A DNA stretch of 44,859 nt, taken from Oscillospiraceae bacterium (GTDB lineage Bacteria; Bacillota; Clostridia; Oscillospirales; Oscillospiraceae). Below, piece by piece: positions 34,837-43,009 of this stretch. The DNA lies in contig JAFSZH010000005.1 of the NCBI GenBank assembly GCA_017455685.1, forward strand, positions 1-44,859, written 5' to 3'. The position numbers and the translations under genes were made by a program. Every line of letters starts with the position of its first letter. Position 1 is the stretch's first letter. The notes under the pieces are model-generated. The model saw only the letters and a list, made by a program, of their open reading frames with translations. It was not told the origin of the DNA and did not search any database.

Positions 34837-34867
34837 CAGCCTCCGTCGTCACGACGGAGGCTGTTTT
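34837..34867. terminator. Terminator between aminotransferase and metallophosphoesterase-like gene
   Basis: CAGCCTCCGTCG (34837-34848), loop TCA, complement at 34852-34863, then TTTTAG. The converging gene's stop codon overlaps its end. Confidence 0.88.
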
Positions 34868-35738
34868 AGTCTTTATGTACCAGTTCGATCAGCACCAGCT
34901 CCGGGGGATCCCAGAACCGCAGGGGGAAGGTGAGGGCGACCAGCCCCCGGCTCACCGCCATGGTCGTGCCGTTTCTGTGGTAAAGCCCGGAAACGTACCG
35001 AGGGAAGATCCCCTGGTCGGGGGCGTAGAGCCCGCCCAAATAGGGGAAGACCGTGACGCCGCCTTTGGCATGACCGGTCAGCACCAGATCGTAGCCGAAG
35101 TCGGCGTAGGCCTGCAGCAGCTCCGGCCGGTGGGAAAAGAGGATCCGGTAACGGTCCTCCGGCATGGACATGGAGGCCAGGGCGGTGCGCATGATCCCCT
35201 CGTCCAGCCGGGAGCGGGAGGAGTGGGTCATGTCCGGGTCCTCCGCGCCGGCGAAGACCAGCACGCTGTCCGGCCCTTCCATATACCACTCGTTTCGCAG
35301 CACCGTCGCACCCGCGTCCCGGAGACCGGTCAGAAGGGCGTCCAGCTGGGCGTCAGTGAGCAGGGCTTCCTCGCTGCCGGTGACGAAATAGCAGGGAGCG
35401 ATCTCTCCGGCCTGCTGTACAAAGGTCACCGCGGCGGGGATGTCCGGGTCCCGGCCGTCCACCAGATTGCCCGTGAGAACGATCAGATCCGGCTCTTCCG
35501 CCTCCAGCCGGGACAGGAGAAAGCTGTTCCCCTCCCCGTAGGCGCTGCCGCAGAGGTCCGAGAGCTGGGCGATGGTAAAGCCGCTGACGAACCGGGGCAG
35601 CTTTTCGCTCTCGATGCGGATCCGGTGGGTGGACAGCAGCAGACTGCCCGCGAAGCCCCAGATGATCAGCACCAGCACTGCCAGCCGCAGGAAAAACCTG
35701 CCGCGCCGGCGGGCCTTTTTTCTTTTTCTGCGAGCCAT
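34866..35738 (-). CDS. Metallophosphoesterase-fold membrane protein with lost metal ligands
   Basis: A 290-residue protein with a very basic N-terminus (RRKRKKARRRGR) and a membrane helix at about 15-36, placing the domain outside. It follows the YkuE/YaeI calcineurin-like fold, but the metal motifs are changed: DxH is D61-L-C63, GDxxD is G90-N91-LVD, GNHE is G121-S122-E123-E124, and GHxH is G222-H223-A-K225. H203 in SHRPE remains. Three or more of the usual ligands are gone, so hydrolysis with a normal dimetal site is doubtful; it may bind without cutting. It lies 9 bases after ruvX in the same operon. Confidence 0.75.
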   Translation of the reverse strand: MARRKRKKARRRGRFFLRLAVLVLIIWGFAGSLLLSTHRIRIESEKLPRFVSGFTIAQLSDLCGSAYGEGNSFLLSRLEAEEPDLIVLTGNLVDGRDPDIPAAVTFVQQAGEIAPCYFVTGSEEALLTDAQLDALLTGLRDAGATVLRNEWYMEGPDSVLVFAGAEDPDMTHSSRSRLDEGIMRTALASMSMPEDRYRILFSHRPELLQAYADFGYDLVLTGHAKGGVTVFPYLGGLYAPDQGIFPRYVSGLYHRNGTTMAVSRGLVALTFPLRFWDPPELVLIELVHKD

Positions 35739-35747
35739 GACGCCTGC

Positions 35748-36170
35748 TCAGCCCTTAGCCGCCGGGCTGCCGAGATAGCTCTCCAGCAGCAGCGAGGCCG
35801 CCACCGCGTCCACCGTGGCGCGGTGCTTTTTTTCTCTCTTTCCCACGGCGTGGAGAATGTCGTGGGCCTCGATGGTGCTCCGGCGCTCGTCCCACAGCAC
35901 CACCGGCAGGTCGGTCTCCTTTTCCAGCAGGGCGCAGAACGCCCGGGCCTTCTCCGCCCGGGGTCCCTCGGTGCCGTCCATGTTTTTGGGCAGACCCAGC
36001 ACCAGCGTCCCCGCGTCCCGCTCCCGGGCGAAGAACGCGATCCGCTGGGCCAGACGCTCCGGGTTCCACTCCTGAATGGTCAGCGCCTCGCCCACAAGAC
36101 TCCCGGTGAGGTCGGACACGGCTACGCCGGTCCGGGCGTCACCGTAATCTATGGCAATGATCCGTTTCAA
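35748..36170 (-). CDS. ruvX: Putative Holliday junction resolvase RuvX (YqgF)
   Basis: A 140-residue protein beginning at TTG 36170 (MKRIIAIDYGDARTGVAVSD), with GGAGAG 7 bases upstream; this start matches the family. The RNase H-like fold has the acidic residues D8 (AIDYG), the E of LWDERRST, and the final D of ATVDAVAA. The LGLPKNMDGTEG motif is characteristic. The family is linked to Holliday junction cleavage and to 16S rRNA 5'-end processing, the latter being the better supported in some bacteria. It is usually near alaS; here it is followed by the metallophosphoesterase-like gene. Confidence 0.92.
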   Translation of the reverse strand: MKRIIAIDYGDARTGVAVSDLTGSLVGEALTIQEWNPERLAQRIAFFARERDAGTLVLGLPKNMDGTEGPRAEKARAFCALLEKETDLPVVLWDERRSTIEAHDILHAVGKREKKHRATVDAVAASLLLESYLGSPAAKG

Positions 36171-36196
36171 AGGGCATCTCTCCTTACTGTCAGGTA

Positions 36197-36205
36197 AGTA
36201 TACCA
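36197..36205 (-). promoter_or_regulatory. Extended -10 promoter for ruvX operon
   Basis: Minus strand TGG-TATACT (36205-36197), about 20 bases before the ruvX ribosome binding site. No clear -35. Confidence 0.5.
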
Positions 36206-36340
36206 CAGCCCATCCGCACGCGCAATCAGAGAAAACTCCGTTTTCTTCCATTTCTTCCGACGGCCTTCGACAGGCTTTTTTCCCGGACCCTGCTACTCTT
36301 TTCCACAGAAGCATGCAAGGCGCGACGGGAGGGGAAGAAT

Positions 36341-37348
36341 ATGAAGCGGTCATGGATGCTGCCCGTGCTGTTGATGTACGTATGTTTTTTGTCCGTGCCT
36401 GTTCGGGCGGCGGGAGCGGAGAACGAAACGGCGAATCTCCTGCTGTCCGCCGCAGGGGAACGGACGGAGCGGCTGGACGCCATGCCCGGGGAGACGCTTC
36501 GCTGCGTGAGTGTTTTCACAGCGGAAGGGGGGAAGCCCTGAGTGGCCGCGGGAGTTTTGTCGGACGGGCTGGAGTTCGGCACGCTGCTGACTCTGCGCTC
36601 CGGCGGTCAGACCGTCAACGCGGCGTACTATACGCTGGTGACGAAAAACCTCCCCCGGGGGGAGGCATTCCGGGTCGTGCTGTCCGGCCTGTTCGCCCCG
36701 GCGGGGCCCGTCCGGCTGGAGATCGAATATACCCTGCGGCTGAACGACCGTGCTGATCCCCGGGCCGGGGAGAGCGCTTTCTCCGTGATGCTGGCGGGGG
36801 AGGATGGCGCCGTCCTCCGGGGCGAGCCGGGCCGCGTCTGCTTTTCCGGCTTTTCCGTCTATCGGGGCATTGCCATCCCGGAGGAGAGAAAGAGCAATCC
36901 CGTTTACGGGGCCTGCTTCAGCCTGTACCGGAACCCGGAACTGACCGAGCGCATGGCGTTTCGGGAGGTGGAGGAGGACGTTTTTCTGGCTTGCACGGCG
37001 GCGGGATGCTCCCACACCCGCCACGAATATCTGCTGCGCACCCGGGCGTCCGGGACGATTTTCGTCTCCGGGCTGCCCGAGGGAGTGTACTATCTCCGGG
37101 AGATCCCCCGCACCCGGAGCGCCGCGCCCGCCGCGGAGGGCATGGAGATCGTCGTCACGGCGGAGGGAGAGGTCTTTGCCGGGGGCATGGAGCTCCGGGA
37201 CGGTCGGCTCCAGCTTATCGACTGGCTGGCCTCCGAGACCTCCGGAGAGGGGGACGACCCGGTGCTGACCTTCTATGAAAACGGCTGCAAGGTCATGGCC
37301 TGTCTGCTGGGGATCATGATGCTGGGGAAAAAGCGGCTGCTGGGCTGA
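36341..37348 (+). pseudogene. SpaA-like surface protein gene interrupted by an in-frame TGA
   Basis: The ATG at 36341 (GGGAGGGGAAGAAT before it) opens a signal peptide (KRSWMLPVLLMYVCFLSVPVRA) and 66 codons that end at TGA 36539-36541. The next codon, GTG 36542, continues in the same frame for 268 residues. The second part has beta-rich surface-protein character, a SpaA-type domain (GACFSLYRNPEL, then GTIFVSGLPEGVYYLREIP) and a C-terminal hydrophobic helix with KKRLL tail but no LPxTG. Together they look like one secreted, membrane-anchored adhesin of about 335 residues with one nonsense codon, perhaps from TGG. The GTG has an AAGGGGGG site upstream, so reinitiation is possible, but that product would lack a signal peptide. 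Confidence 0.65.
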
Positions 37349-37351
37349 CAG

Positions 37352-37714
37352 TCAGCGCTTCTCCCGGGGCTTGAAGATCACGGCGGCCAGATACCCAAAG
37401 AATACTGCCGCGGCGATGCCTCCGGCGGCGGCAGTGAACCCGCCGGTGAAGGCGCCCAGAAGGCCCTGTTCCTCCACGGCGGTCTTCACGCCCCGGGCCA
37501 GACTGTACCCGAACCCGGTCAGCGGCACGGTGGCCCCGGCTCCGGCCCAATCCACAAGCGGCTCGTAGAGACCGAGGGCGCCCAGCACCACCCCCAGAAC
37601 CACGTAGGAGGTCAGTATTCTGGCGGGCGTGAGCTTCGTCCGGTCGATGAGGATCTGGCCCAGGGCGCACAGAGCGCCGCCCACCAGAAAGGCTTTGACG
37701 TAGGGGATCAGCAA
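37352..37714 (-). CDS. spoVAE: Stage V sporulation protein AE (SpoVAE/SpoVAEb)
   Basis: A 120-residue membrane protein with three to four hydrophobic helices. Family pattern: YVKAFLVGGALCALGQILIDRTKLTPARIL at the N-terminus (quoted in part), then GLYEPLVDWAGAGATVPLTGFG and GLLGAFTGGF. SpoVA proteins form the channel that loads dipicolinic acid into the forespore and releases it on germination. The start overlaps the end of spoVAD by 7 bases. Its stop lies 3 bases from the stop of the converging SpaA-like gene, with no terminator between them. Confidence 0.92.
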   Translation of the reverse strand: MLIPYVKAFLVGGALCALGQILIDRTKLTPARILTSYVVLGVVLGALGLYEPLVDWAGAGATVPLTGFGYSLARGVKTAVEEQGLLGAFTGGFTAAAGGIAAAVFFGYLAAVIFKPREKR

Positions 37715-38739
37715 TTTCCTTCGCCTCCGTTCATTTCCAGCGCCACGGCGTGGCAGATGCCGGGGATGCTCTCTCCCTGCAGGGAGGAGGTGGGGGACAT
37801 CAGCGCACCGGTGGCGGCGAACAGGACCCGGGGCCAGTCGCCGCAGGTCATCCGCTGCAGGACGTGGCCGCAGAGCACCGAAGCGCTGCAGCCGCAGCCC
37901 GAGCCGCCCGCGTGCACGTCCTGCCCCCGCCGGGCGTAGATCAGCAGGCCGCAGTCGGTGGAGCAGGGCCCCAGGTCCACCCCGTCCTTCAGAAAGAGGT
38001 CGGTGAGGATGGCGTGGCCTACCTCACCCAGATCGCCGGTAATGATGGCGTCGTAGTCCGCCGGAGTGCGCCCGGTGTCCTCGAAATGCGCCCGCAGGGT
38101 CATATACGCCGCCGGGGCCATGGCCGCGCCCATGTTGTTGGCGTCGGTGACGCCCGCGTCCCTGATGGTCCCGGTGGTGACGTGGGTCACCCTGGGCCCG
38201 TCGCCATGGGCGGCGAGGATCAGCGCTCCCGCGCCGGTGACGGTCCACTGGGCGGTAGGAGTCCGCTGCCCGCCGTATTCCAGCGGCAGGCGGAACTGCC
38301 GCTCCGCGCTGCAGAAGTGGGAGCTGGTCATGGCGCAGGCGCAGTCGGCAAAGCCTCCGTCGATGACCATGGCCGCCAGGGAAAGGGTCTCCGCCATGGT
38401 GGAGCAGGCGCCGTACACGCCCCAATAGGGCACGGGGATGTCCCGGGCGGCAAAGGTGGAACCGATGCACTGGTTCAGCAGATCCCCCGCAAAAATATAG
38501 TCCAGATCCGAGGGAACCAGCTTTGCCTTGTCACAGCAGAGAGCGAAGCACTTGTTGAGCATGACGCTCTCCGCTTTCTCCCAGCTCTTCTGGCCGAAAT
38601 AGGAATCCTCGCTGATATAGTCGAACCACTTGCGGAGAGGACCCTCGCCCTCTTTTTTGCCCACCACGCAGGCACCCGCCGCCACCGCCGGGGCGCTTTC
38701 CAGCCGGACGGTCTGCTTTCCCAGCCGTTTCACAGCCAT
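37708..38739 (-). CDS. spoVAD: Stage V sporulation protein AD (SpoVAD)
   Basis: A 343-residue thiolase-fold protein that binds dipicolinic acid on the forespore side of the SpoVA channel. Family marks include RLESAPAVAAGACVVGKKEG, FDYISEDSYFGQKSWEKAE, the YGACSTMAETLSLAA segment, TSSHFCSAERQFR, and DYDAIITGDLGEVG. The ATG follows GAGGAAGTG. A sigma-G-like promoter lies immediately upstream (38767-38795). spoVAC, which normally precedes spoVAD, is not here: the upstream neighbour is an unrelated gene whose terminator separates the units. Confidence 0.95.
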   Translation of the reverse strand: MAVKRLGKQTVRLESAPAVAAGACVVGKKEGEGPLRKWFDYISEDSYFGQKSWEKAESVMLNKCFALCCDKAKLVPSDLDYIFAGDLLNQCIGSTFAARDIPVPYWGVYGACSTMAETLSLAAMVIDGGFADCACAMTSSHFCSAERQFRLPLEYGGQRTPTAQWTVTGAGALILAAHGDGPRVTHVTTGTIRDAGVTDANNMGAAMAPAAYMTLRAHFEDTGRTPADYDAIITGDLGEVGHAILTDLFLKDGVDLGPCSTDCGLLIYARRGQDVHAGGSGCGCSASVLCGHVLQRMTCGDWPRVLFAATGALMSPTSSLQGESIPGICHAVALEMNGGEGNC

Positions 38740-38766
38740 GGACGATCACTTCCTCTTTTTTGCCCA

Positions 38767-38795
38767 TAGTATTACCGGCCGTCATGCGGTTATTC
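38767..38795 (-). promoter_or_regulatory. Sigma-G-like promoter of spoVAD-spoVAE
   Basis: On the minus strand GAATA (38795-38791), 17 bp spacer, AATACTA (38773-38767). This matches GHATR and 6 of 7 positions of CATWMTA, as expected for a forespore operon; the start would fall near 38760, just before the ribosome binding site. Confidence 0.65.
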
Positions 38796-38797
38796 CC

Positions 38798-38826
38798 ATA
38801 AAAAAACGACCGCCGAAGCGGTCGTT
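38798..38826 (-). terminator. Terminator after the first transglutaminase-like gene
   Basis: Minus-strand stem AACGACCGC / GCGGTCGTT (38826-38805), loop TTCG, followed by seven T. It insulates spoVAD from the upstream gene. Confidence 0.88.
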
Positions 38827-38842
38827 CTGCATGCTTTGCATT

Positions 38843-40210
38843 TCAGTTTCTGCCCACAGCCTGGTAGTTCCAGCCATAGGAGTCCTGGATGCGCATCATG
38901 AAGTTGTCGGTGTAGTTTTCCAGCAGCCAGTAGTTCAGCTCGATCTCCGGATCACAGATATACACCTGTCCGTCCAGAGTGATCTCCGTCCAGGAGTGGG
39001 GCTGATCCCGCGTCCCCATGGTGCCGCTCCAGGTCCGGGCGTTGTAGCCCAGGCCCCGGGCCATGGACCAGAAGGCCCCGGTGAAGTTGTAGCAGTTGCC
39101 CTTGCCGGTGCGGTACATGGTCAGCGCTTCCGGGATCTCCCAGCCGGTCTCGCCGGAGGCGTAGTAATTGCGCACCAGATACCGAAAATCATTCTTTACG
39201 TGGTAGTACACCGCCCGAAGGTATTCCAGCCGGGGCTGATCGTCGGTCATGTACTGCAGCAGCGTCTCCGCCACGAACTGATCCAGCTCCGCGTCCCCGC
39301 TGGTGTACTGTCCGTCCGGACCGTAATAGAGCCCGTCTACCGTCTCGTCCATGACGAAGTATCCGTCCTCGTTCAGACGGTAGAGATAGCCGTCGAACCA
39401 GAGAAAACCATCCAGCGCCCGCTCCCGCAGCTCGTCCATCCGGAGCTCACCAGGCCGGGTGACGCCGGTGAGGGCGGCATATTCCTCCCGCAGCGGGGAG
39501 AGGTCCGGAAAGTAAACGTCCTCCCGGGCGGAGCGGCCCAGCAGCCGGGCGAACACGGCGCCCGCCTGGGCCCGGGTGATCTCCGGCAGGTCGCTGCAAT
39601 CTGCGTCGCGCCACACGGCGTAGATCTCCTCGGGGGTGAAGAGAGCATCGGTCACGGCATATAGATCGGCGGGGGAGAGCACCGCCTGGGGGGCGGCACG
39701 GAAACGATCAAGCAGCTTTTGAACGTCTGCGGTATCGGCCGCCAGACTTTCCAGCGCCCGAGCCGCATCCTCCCCGGTGAAGGCCTCGTCAGGCCGCAGA
39801 AAGCCCCGCTCGTCCGGGAAAAGCACGTTCCCGCCCTCCCGGAGAATGGGCCTGACCAGGGCGCAGTAGACCGTATCCTCTGTCACGGCGGTCCGGGCGG
39901 GGTCCGCCGGGCTGCCGTCTTCCGTCGTCCAGCCCAGGAAACGGCCGTTTTCCACCGTGGGAACGGCAAGCGGCACGCCGCCGGAGGTCACTTCCTCGGA
40001 AGAGAGAAGCTGGTCGTCCCGGCGAAATTCCACCGTAAAGACCGGCGCGGTGCTGGGCTCAGACGTGGCGGAAATGATCTCAGCGTCGTTTTTTCCGGAA
40101 ACATCCCCTGCCTGTGAACCGGTGGGGCGCATGGTACATCCTATCAACAGAGCGGCCGCCGCGAACAGCGGAAGTAGCGCGGCTGCCCGTACTGTGTGAG
40201 CATATTTCAA
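38843..40210 (-). CDS. Secreted transglutaminase-like lipoprotein A
   Basis: A 455-residue protein with a TTG start (40210) behind GGGAGG. The signal peptide ends in LLIGC with C25 as lipidated Cys. Residues 56-118 resemble an InlB B-type repeat (FTVEFRRDD and FLGWTTEDG). Residues about 130-240 look like degenerate S-layer homology segments (FLRPDEAFTGEDAARALE; ITRAQAGAVFARLLGR). The C-terminal third is a transglutaminase-core domain with C373 in GKGNCYNFTGAFW, H405 in QPHSWTEI and D420 in YICDPE, so the triad is complete. It could be a protease, a cross-linker or a wall-linked binding protein. A paralogue lies divergently next to it, with back-to-back promoters. Confidence 0.78.
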   Translation of the reverse strand: MKYAHTVRAAALLPLFAAAALLIGCTMRPTGSQAGDVSGKNDAEIISATSEPSTAPVFTVEFRRDDQLLSSEEVTSGGVPLAVPTVENGRFLGWTTEDGSPADPARTAVTEDTVYCALVRPILREGGNVLFPDERGFLRPDEAFTGEDAARALESLAADTADVQKLLDRFRAAPQAVLSPADLYAVTDALFTPEEIYAVWRDADCSDLPEITRAQAGAVFARLLGRSAREDVYFPDLSPLREEYAALTGVTRPGELRMDELRERALDGFLWFDGYLYRLNEDGYFVMDETVDGLYYGPDGQYTSGDAELDQFVAETLLQYMTDDQPRLEYLRAVYYHVKNDFRYLVRNYYASGETGWEIPEALTMYRTGKGNCYNFTGAFWSMARGLGYNARTWSGTMGTRDQPHSWTEITLDGQVYICDPEIELNYWLLENYTDNFMMRIQDSYGWNYQAVGRN

Positions 40211-40249
40211 TGGAGCAGGATCCTCCCGTGGTCTTTATTTCAAATCAGT

Positions 40250-40279
40250 ATTCTATCCCAAAGCCGGTGAGGATGTCAA
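40250..40279 (-). promoter_or_regulatory. Promoter of transglutaminase-like gene A
   Basis: Minus strand TTGACA (40279-40274), 18 bp spacer, TAGAAT (40255-40250). Confidence 0.65.
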
Positions 40280-40295
40280 ATCGTATTTCCGTCCC

Positions 40296-40324
40296 TTGCA
40301 ACCGGGGAGAAAAAGATGTAGAAT
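40296..40324 (+). promoter_or_regulatory. Promoter of transglutaminase-like gene B
   Basis: TTGCAA (40296-40301), 17 bp spacer, TAGAAT (40319-40324). A TATAAT at 40329-40334 is an alternative -10 without a good -35. Both divergent genes share the -10 TAGAATAC. Confidence 0.55.
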
Positions 40325-40354
40325 ACAGTATAATCACAGAAAACAGAGGCTGTT

Positions 40355-41800
40355 ATGAAGAACAAGACCCGTTTTATCCTTCTGCTGGCGTTCGTCCTTT
40401 TCGCCTTTACTATGACTGACTGCACCTATCGGCCGAAGAGCGCGGAGACGCCGACGGTCCCCGCCGTCGCCGCCTCGCCCGAGGCGACGCCCGGGGAGAC
40501 CAGACCCGCGTATACCGTCACCTACGTGCTTGACGGGGAGACCATCGGCACCGAGACCGTGACGGAAGGGGATAGGGCCGCGGAGATCCCCTCCATGGCG
40601 GGAGACCGGGGGATCGTCCGGTGGAAAAACGCCAACGGCACCGAGACCAACGCCTGGACCGTGCCGATCTTCGCGGATACGGTTTTTGAGGCCGTTCCGG
40701 GACCGGAGCTCCACCGCACCGGCGCATATATCGCCCCGGAGAGCGACGGACTGTTCCATCCGCTGAACACCTTTACCCGGAGCGACGCCGCACGGGCGGT
40801 GTATAATCTCATGGTGACCAAGCCCACGGGGGAGACCTTCCTGAAAGACGTGACCACCCGGGCCAGGTGCTACGAGTCGGCCACCTCTCTGGTGACCCAG
40901 GGCTATATGACGCTGGACAACGGTCATTTTTATCCGGACGTCTCCATCTCCCGGGCGGACCTCACATCCCTGTTGGGCAAGCTGTTCTCCCCGGGCGCCG
41001 TGGAGAAAGCCATGGAGGACGTTCCGGAACCGATGAACCGGGTCCAGGCGGCCGGCGTGTTCAACCGGCTGCTGGGACTGGAAAGCGTGACCGATATGCC
41101 CTATTACCCGGACGTCTCCCCGCAGATGGAGGGCTACGCCGACGTGGAGCTGGCGGGCATCCAGGGGGATCTCTCCTGGGTCAGGGGCGAGCGGGCCGAG
41201 CCGGGCTTCGTGAATCTGAAGGGCTACCTTTACTGTGTGGATGAGGACGGTTATTTCCTCCGTGACACCATGAAAGGGACGCTGTATTTCGACGCCGCCT
41301 GCCGCTATACCTCAGGCGACGAGGCGCTGGACAAATACGTGGCCGATCTGATCGACTCCCAGATCAAGGGCTCCCTGTCCCGGGACGATATGCTCCGCGC
41401 CGCCTACGTGTACGTGCGCGACCACTACCTCTACCTCAAGCGCAGCATTTACCGGGTAGGGGAGACCGGCTGGGAGATCCCGGAGGCCCTGATCATGTTC
41501 CAGACCGGCAAGGGCAACTGCTATAACTTCACCGGGGCTTTCTGGGCCATGGCCCGGGGACTGGGCTACGACGCGGTGTGCTACAGCGGCCTGGTGGGCG
41601 TGGGCCGGGATCCACACAGCTGGACGGAGATCGAGTTCGACGGCGTGCCCTACGTTTTCGACGTGGAGACGGAGATGTCCTGTCGGCTGCAGGACGATTA
41701 TATCTCCAACCTGTACAAAATGTCCTATGAGCAGGCGACCCTTTGGAGCTATGCCAAAGTGCCTTACGACGACGAGCCGGAGACCGGCGCGGCAGCCTGA
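40355..41800 (+). CDS. Secreted transglutaminase-like lipoprotein B
   Basis: A 481-residue paralogue of the divergent neighbour with the same domain order. The signal peptide ends near C23, but the residue before the Cys is Asp (TMTDC), unusual for a lipobox. Residues 53-113 form an InlB B-like repeat (YTVTYVLDGETIGTETV). SLH-like segments follow (GLFHPLNTFTRSDAARAVY; HFYPDVSISRADLTSLLGKL). The transglutaminase core has C389 in GKGNCYNFTGAFW, H421 in DPHSWTEI and D436 in YVFDVE. The two proteins share long identical stretches around the active site but differ before it. It acts outside the cell; the substrate is unknown. Confidence 0.78.
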   Translation: MKNKTRFILLLAFVLFAFTMTDCTYRPKSAETPTVPAVAASPEATPGETRPAYTVTYVLDGETIGTETVTEGDRAAEIPSMAGDRGIVRWKNANGTETNAWTVPIFADTVFEAVPGPELHRTGAYIAPESDGLFHPLNTFTRSDAARAVYNLMVTKPTGETFLKDVTTRARCYESATSLVTQGYMTLDNGHFYPDVSISRADLTSLLGKLFSPGAVEKAMEDVPEPMNRVQAAGVFNRLLGLESVTDMPYYPDVSPQMEGYADVELAGIQGDLSWVRGERAEPGFVNLKGYLYCVDEDGYFLRDTMKGTLYFDAACRYTSGDEALDKYVADLIDSQIKGSLSRDDMLRAAYVYVRDHYLYLKRSIYRVGETGWEIPEALIMFQTGKGNCYNFTGAFWAMARGLGYDAVCYSGLVGVGRDPHSWTEIEFDGVPYVFDVETEMSCRLQDDYISNLYKMSYEQATLWSYAKVPYDDEPETGAAA

Positions 41801-41817
41801 GCGATACAATTAATATT

Positions 41818-41850
41818 AAAGCGGCATACGGGATGACCGTATGCCGCTTT
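41818..41850. terminator. Bidirectional terminator
   Basis: AAAGCGGCATACGG (41818-41831), loop GATGA, complement ending in CTTTT at 41850. The minus strand ends in TTTAATATT. It serves both converging genes. Confidence 0.9.
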
Positions 41851-41880
41851 TGCCGTGTCGTATTCCGTTTTGAGCGGGAT

Positions 41881-42669
41881 TCAGCCCTTGAGAGCGCTGC
41901 CGCAGTATTCGCAGCAGCCCTTTTCGTCGGGAACGGTGGAAGCGCCGCAGTAGGGGCAGGTGACCGCCACCTTGGGAGCGTTGGCCGCTTCGATCTCCGC
42001 CCGGGCGTCATAGCGCATGTGATCGACCGCGTCCTTGATCTGGTTGCCCATGTTCAGGTACTCGTAGTAGTCGTTCAGCCGCAGGTTGGTGTTGATGCCC
42101 GCGTGATGGATCTGCCAGCCACCGGGGGTGCCGCTCATGGGCCGCTCGCCGGTCTTGACGTAGCCGTTTGACAGGGAATAGGAGATCTCGTCAAAATAGG
42201 GGTGATTGACGTAGATATGTACGTGGAAGTTATAGGAATACTCATACCGGGGCGGGACGTAGCTGACGGACTTGCCGTCCTTGTCGTTGTGCTTGAGCTC
42301 GTTGCGGCTTTCCTGGATGTCCAGATCGCAGCCGGTCACCTGGGAATAGCTCAGCACGTCGGGATTGGCATTCTCCAGATTGCCCGCGCTGGTGACCATG
42401 AATTTCTTGGCGTCCTCGTCCAGCAGCAGCTTGGTGTGCTTGCCCAGGCTGCGGGTGACGTGGAAGGCCGAGACGGAGGATTTGTTCTTTTCCCGGTAAT
42501 CCAGCTGTTCCTTGATCTCCTCCAGAGTGGAGTGGCGGCGCTCGCTGAACCAGGGGGAGAGCCGGGAAGCACAGTCCTTGCACAGGTTGCCGTCCTCCAG
42601 CTTCCGGTTGCCCAGCAGTCCGATCTTCTTTCCGCAGACGTCGCAGAATTTCTTATCAAAAAGTCCCAT
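41881..42669 (-). CDS. DUF4428-type zinc-ribbon protein
   Basis: A 262-residue cytoplasmic protein. The N-terminal zinc knuckle is FCDVCGKKIG then CKDC (about residues 8-34), the DUF4428 pattern. The middle (60-210) is a beta-rich domain of the kind found in Clostridia beside short zinc ribbons. A C-terminal zinc ribbon has CPYCGAS and CEYCGS. An AGGAGGACGGATC ribosome binding site precedes the ATG. Proteins of this type are common hypothetical proteins in gut Firmicutes, perhaps involved in protein-protein or nucleic-acid contacts; no enzyme motif is visible. Confidence 0.75.
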   Translation of the reverse strand: MGLFDKKFCDVCGKKIGLLGNRKLEDGNLCKDCASRLSPWFSERRHSTLEEIKEQLDYREKNKSSVSAFHVTRSLGKHTKLLLDEDAKKFMVTSAGNLENANPDVLSYSQVTGCDLDIQESRNELKHNDKDGKSVSYVPPRYEYSYNFHVHIYVNHPYFDEISYSLSNGYVKTGERPMSGTPGGWQIHHAGINTNLRLNDYYEYLNMGNQIKDAVDHMRYDARAEIEAANAPKVAVTCPYCGASTVPDEKGCCEYCGSALKG

Positions 42670-42708
42670 GATCCGTCCTCCTGACGTGATTGATGATCCG
42701 ATGGTCTA

Positions 42709-42717
42709 ACTATATCA
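42709..42717 (-). promoter_or_regulatory. Extended -10 promoter for the zinc-ribbon gene
   Basis: Minus strand TGA-TATAGT (42717-42709), no strong -35. Confidence 0.5.
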
Positions 42718-42791
42718 CATTTCAATGCAAAACGCACCATAAAATCTCTTTCAGGGAGAACAAAAATTATCCGAAAAAACAAAAATCGCCC

Positions 42792-42821
42792 TTGACAAAG
42801 CAAGGACGGATTTGTTACAAT
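42792..42821 (+). promoter_or_regulatory. Strong promoter for rpoB
   Basis: TTGACA (42792-42797), 18 bp spacer, TACAAT (42816-42821) preceded by TGT (extended -10). The start would be near 42828, giving a leader of about 180 bases. Confidence 0.8.
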
Positions 42822-42827
42822 TGGTTG

Positions 42828-43009
42828 CTATGTATGCGTAGCGTGGTGCAAACTACCCCTTATACCTGTATGCAGTATAGCATTATGCCGAACGGAAATC
42901 AACAACGTGCGCGGCAAATTTAACAACGCGCCCGGGCGTTCACGATCGCGACGGCAGTCAAACGTGTAAACTGCGCCGGTCCCACCGGCGGAAAGAGGAG
43001 ATTGAAGCG
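42828..43009 (+). other. rpoB 5' leader with hairpins before the ribosome binding site
   Basis: A roughly 180-base leader without a convincing ORF. Near its end GGCAGT (about 42952-42957) can pair with ACTGC (42970-42974). Next to it CGCCGGT (42974-42980), loop CCC, ACCGGCG (42984-42990) forms a stem that ends 3 bases before the AGAGGAG ribosome binding site. This could tune translation. The rest of the 42670-43009 gap holds only the two promoters. Confidence 0.4.

Noticed and set aside
36539..36541. TGA as a selenocysteine codon
   Set aside because: No SECIS-like hairpin noticed directly after it, and the protein type is not a known selenoprotein.
42870..42923. 17-codon ORF in the rpoB leader
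   Set aside because: No ribosome binding site and no unusual codon run; not supported.
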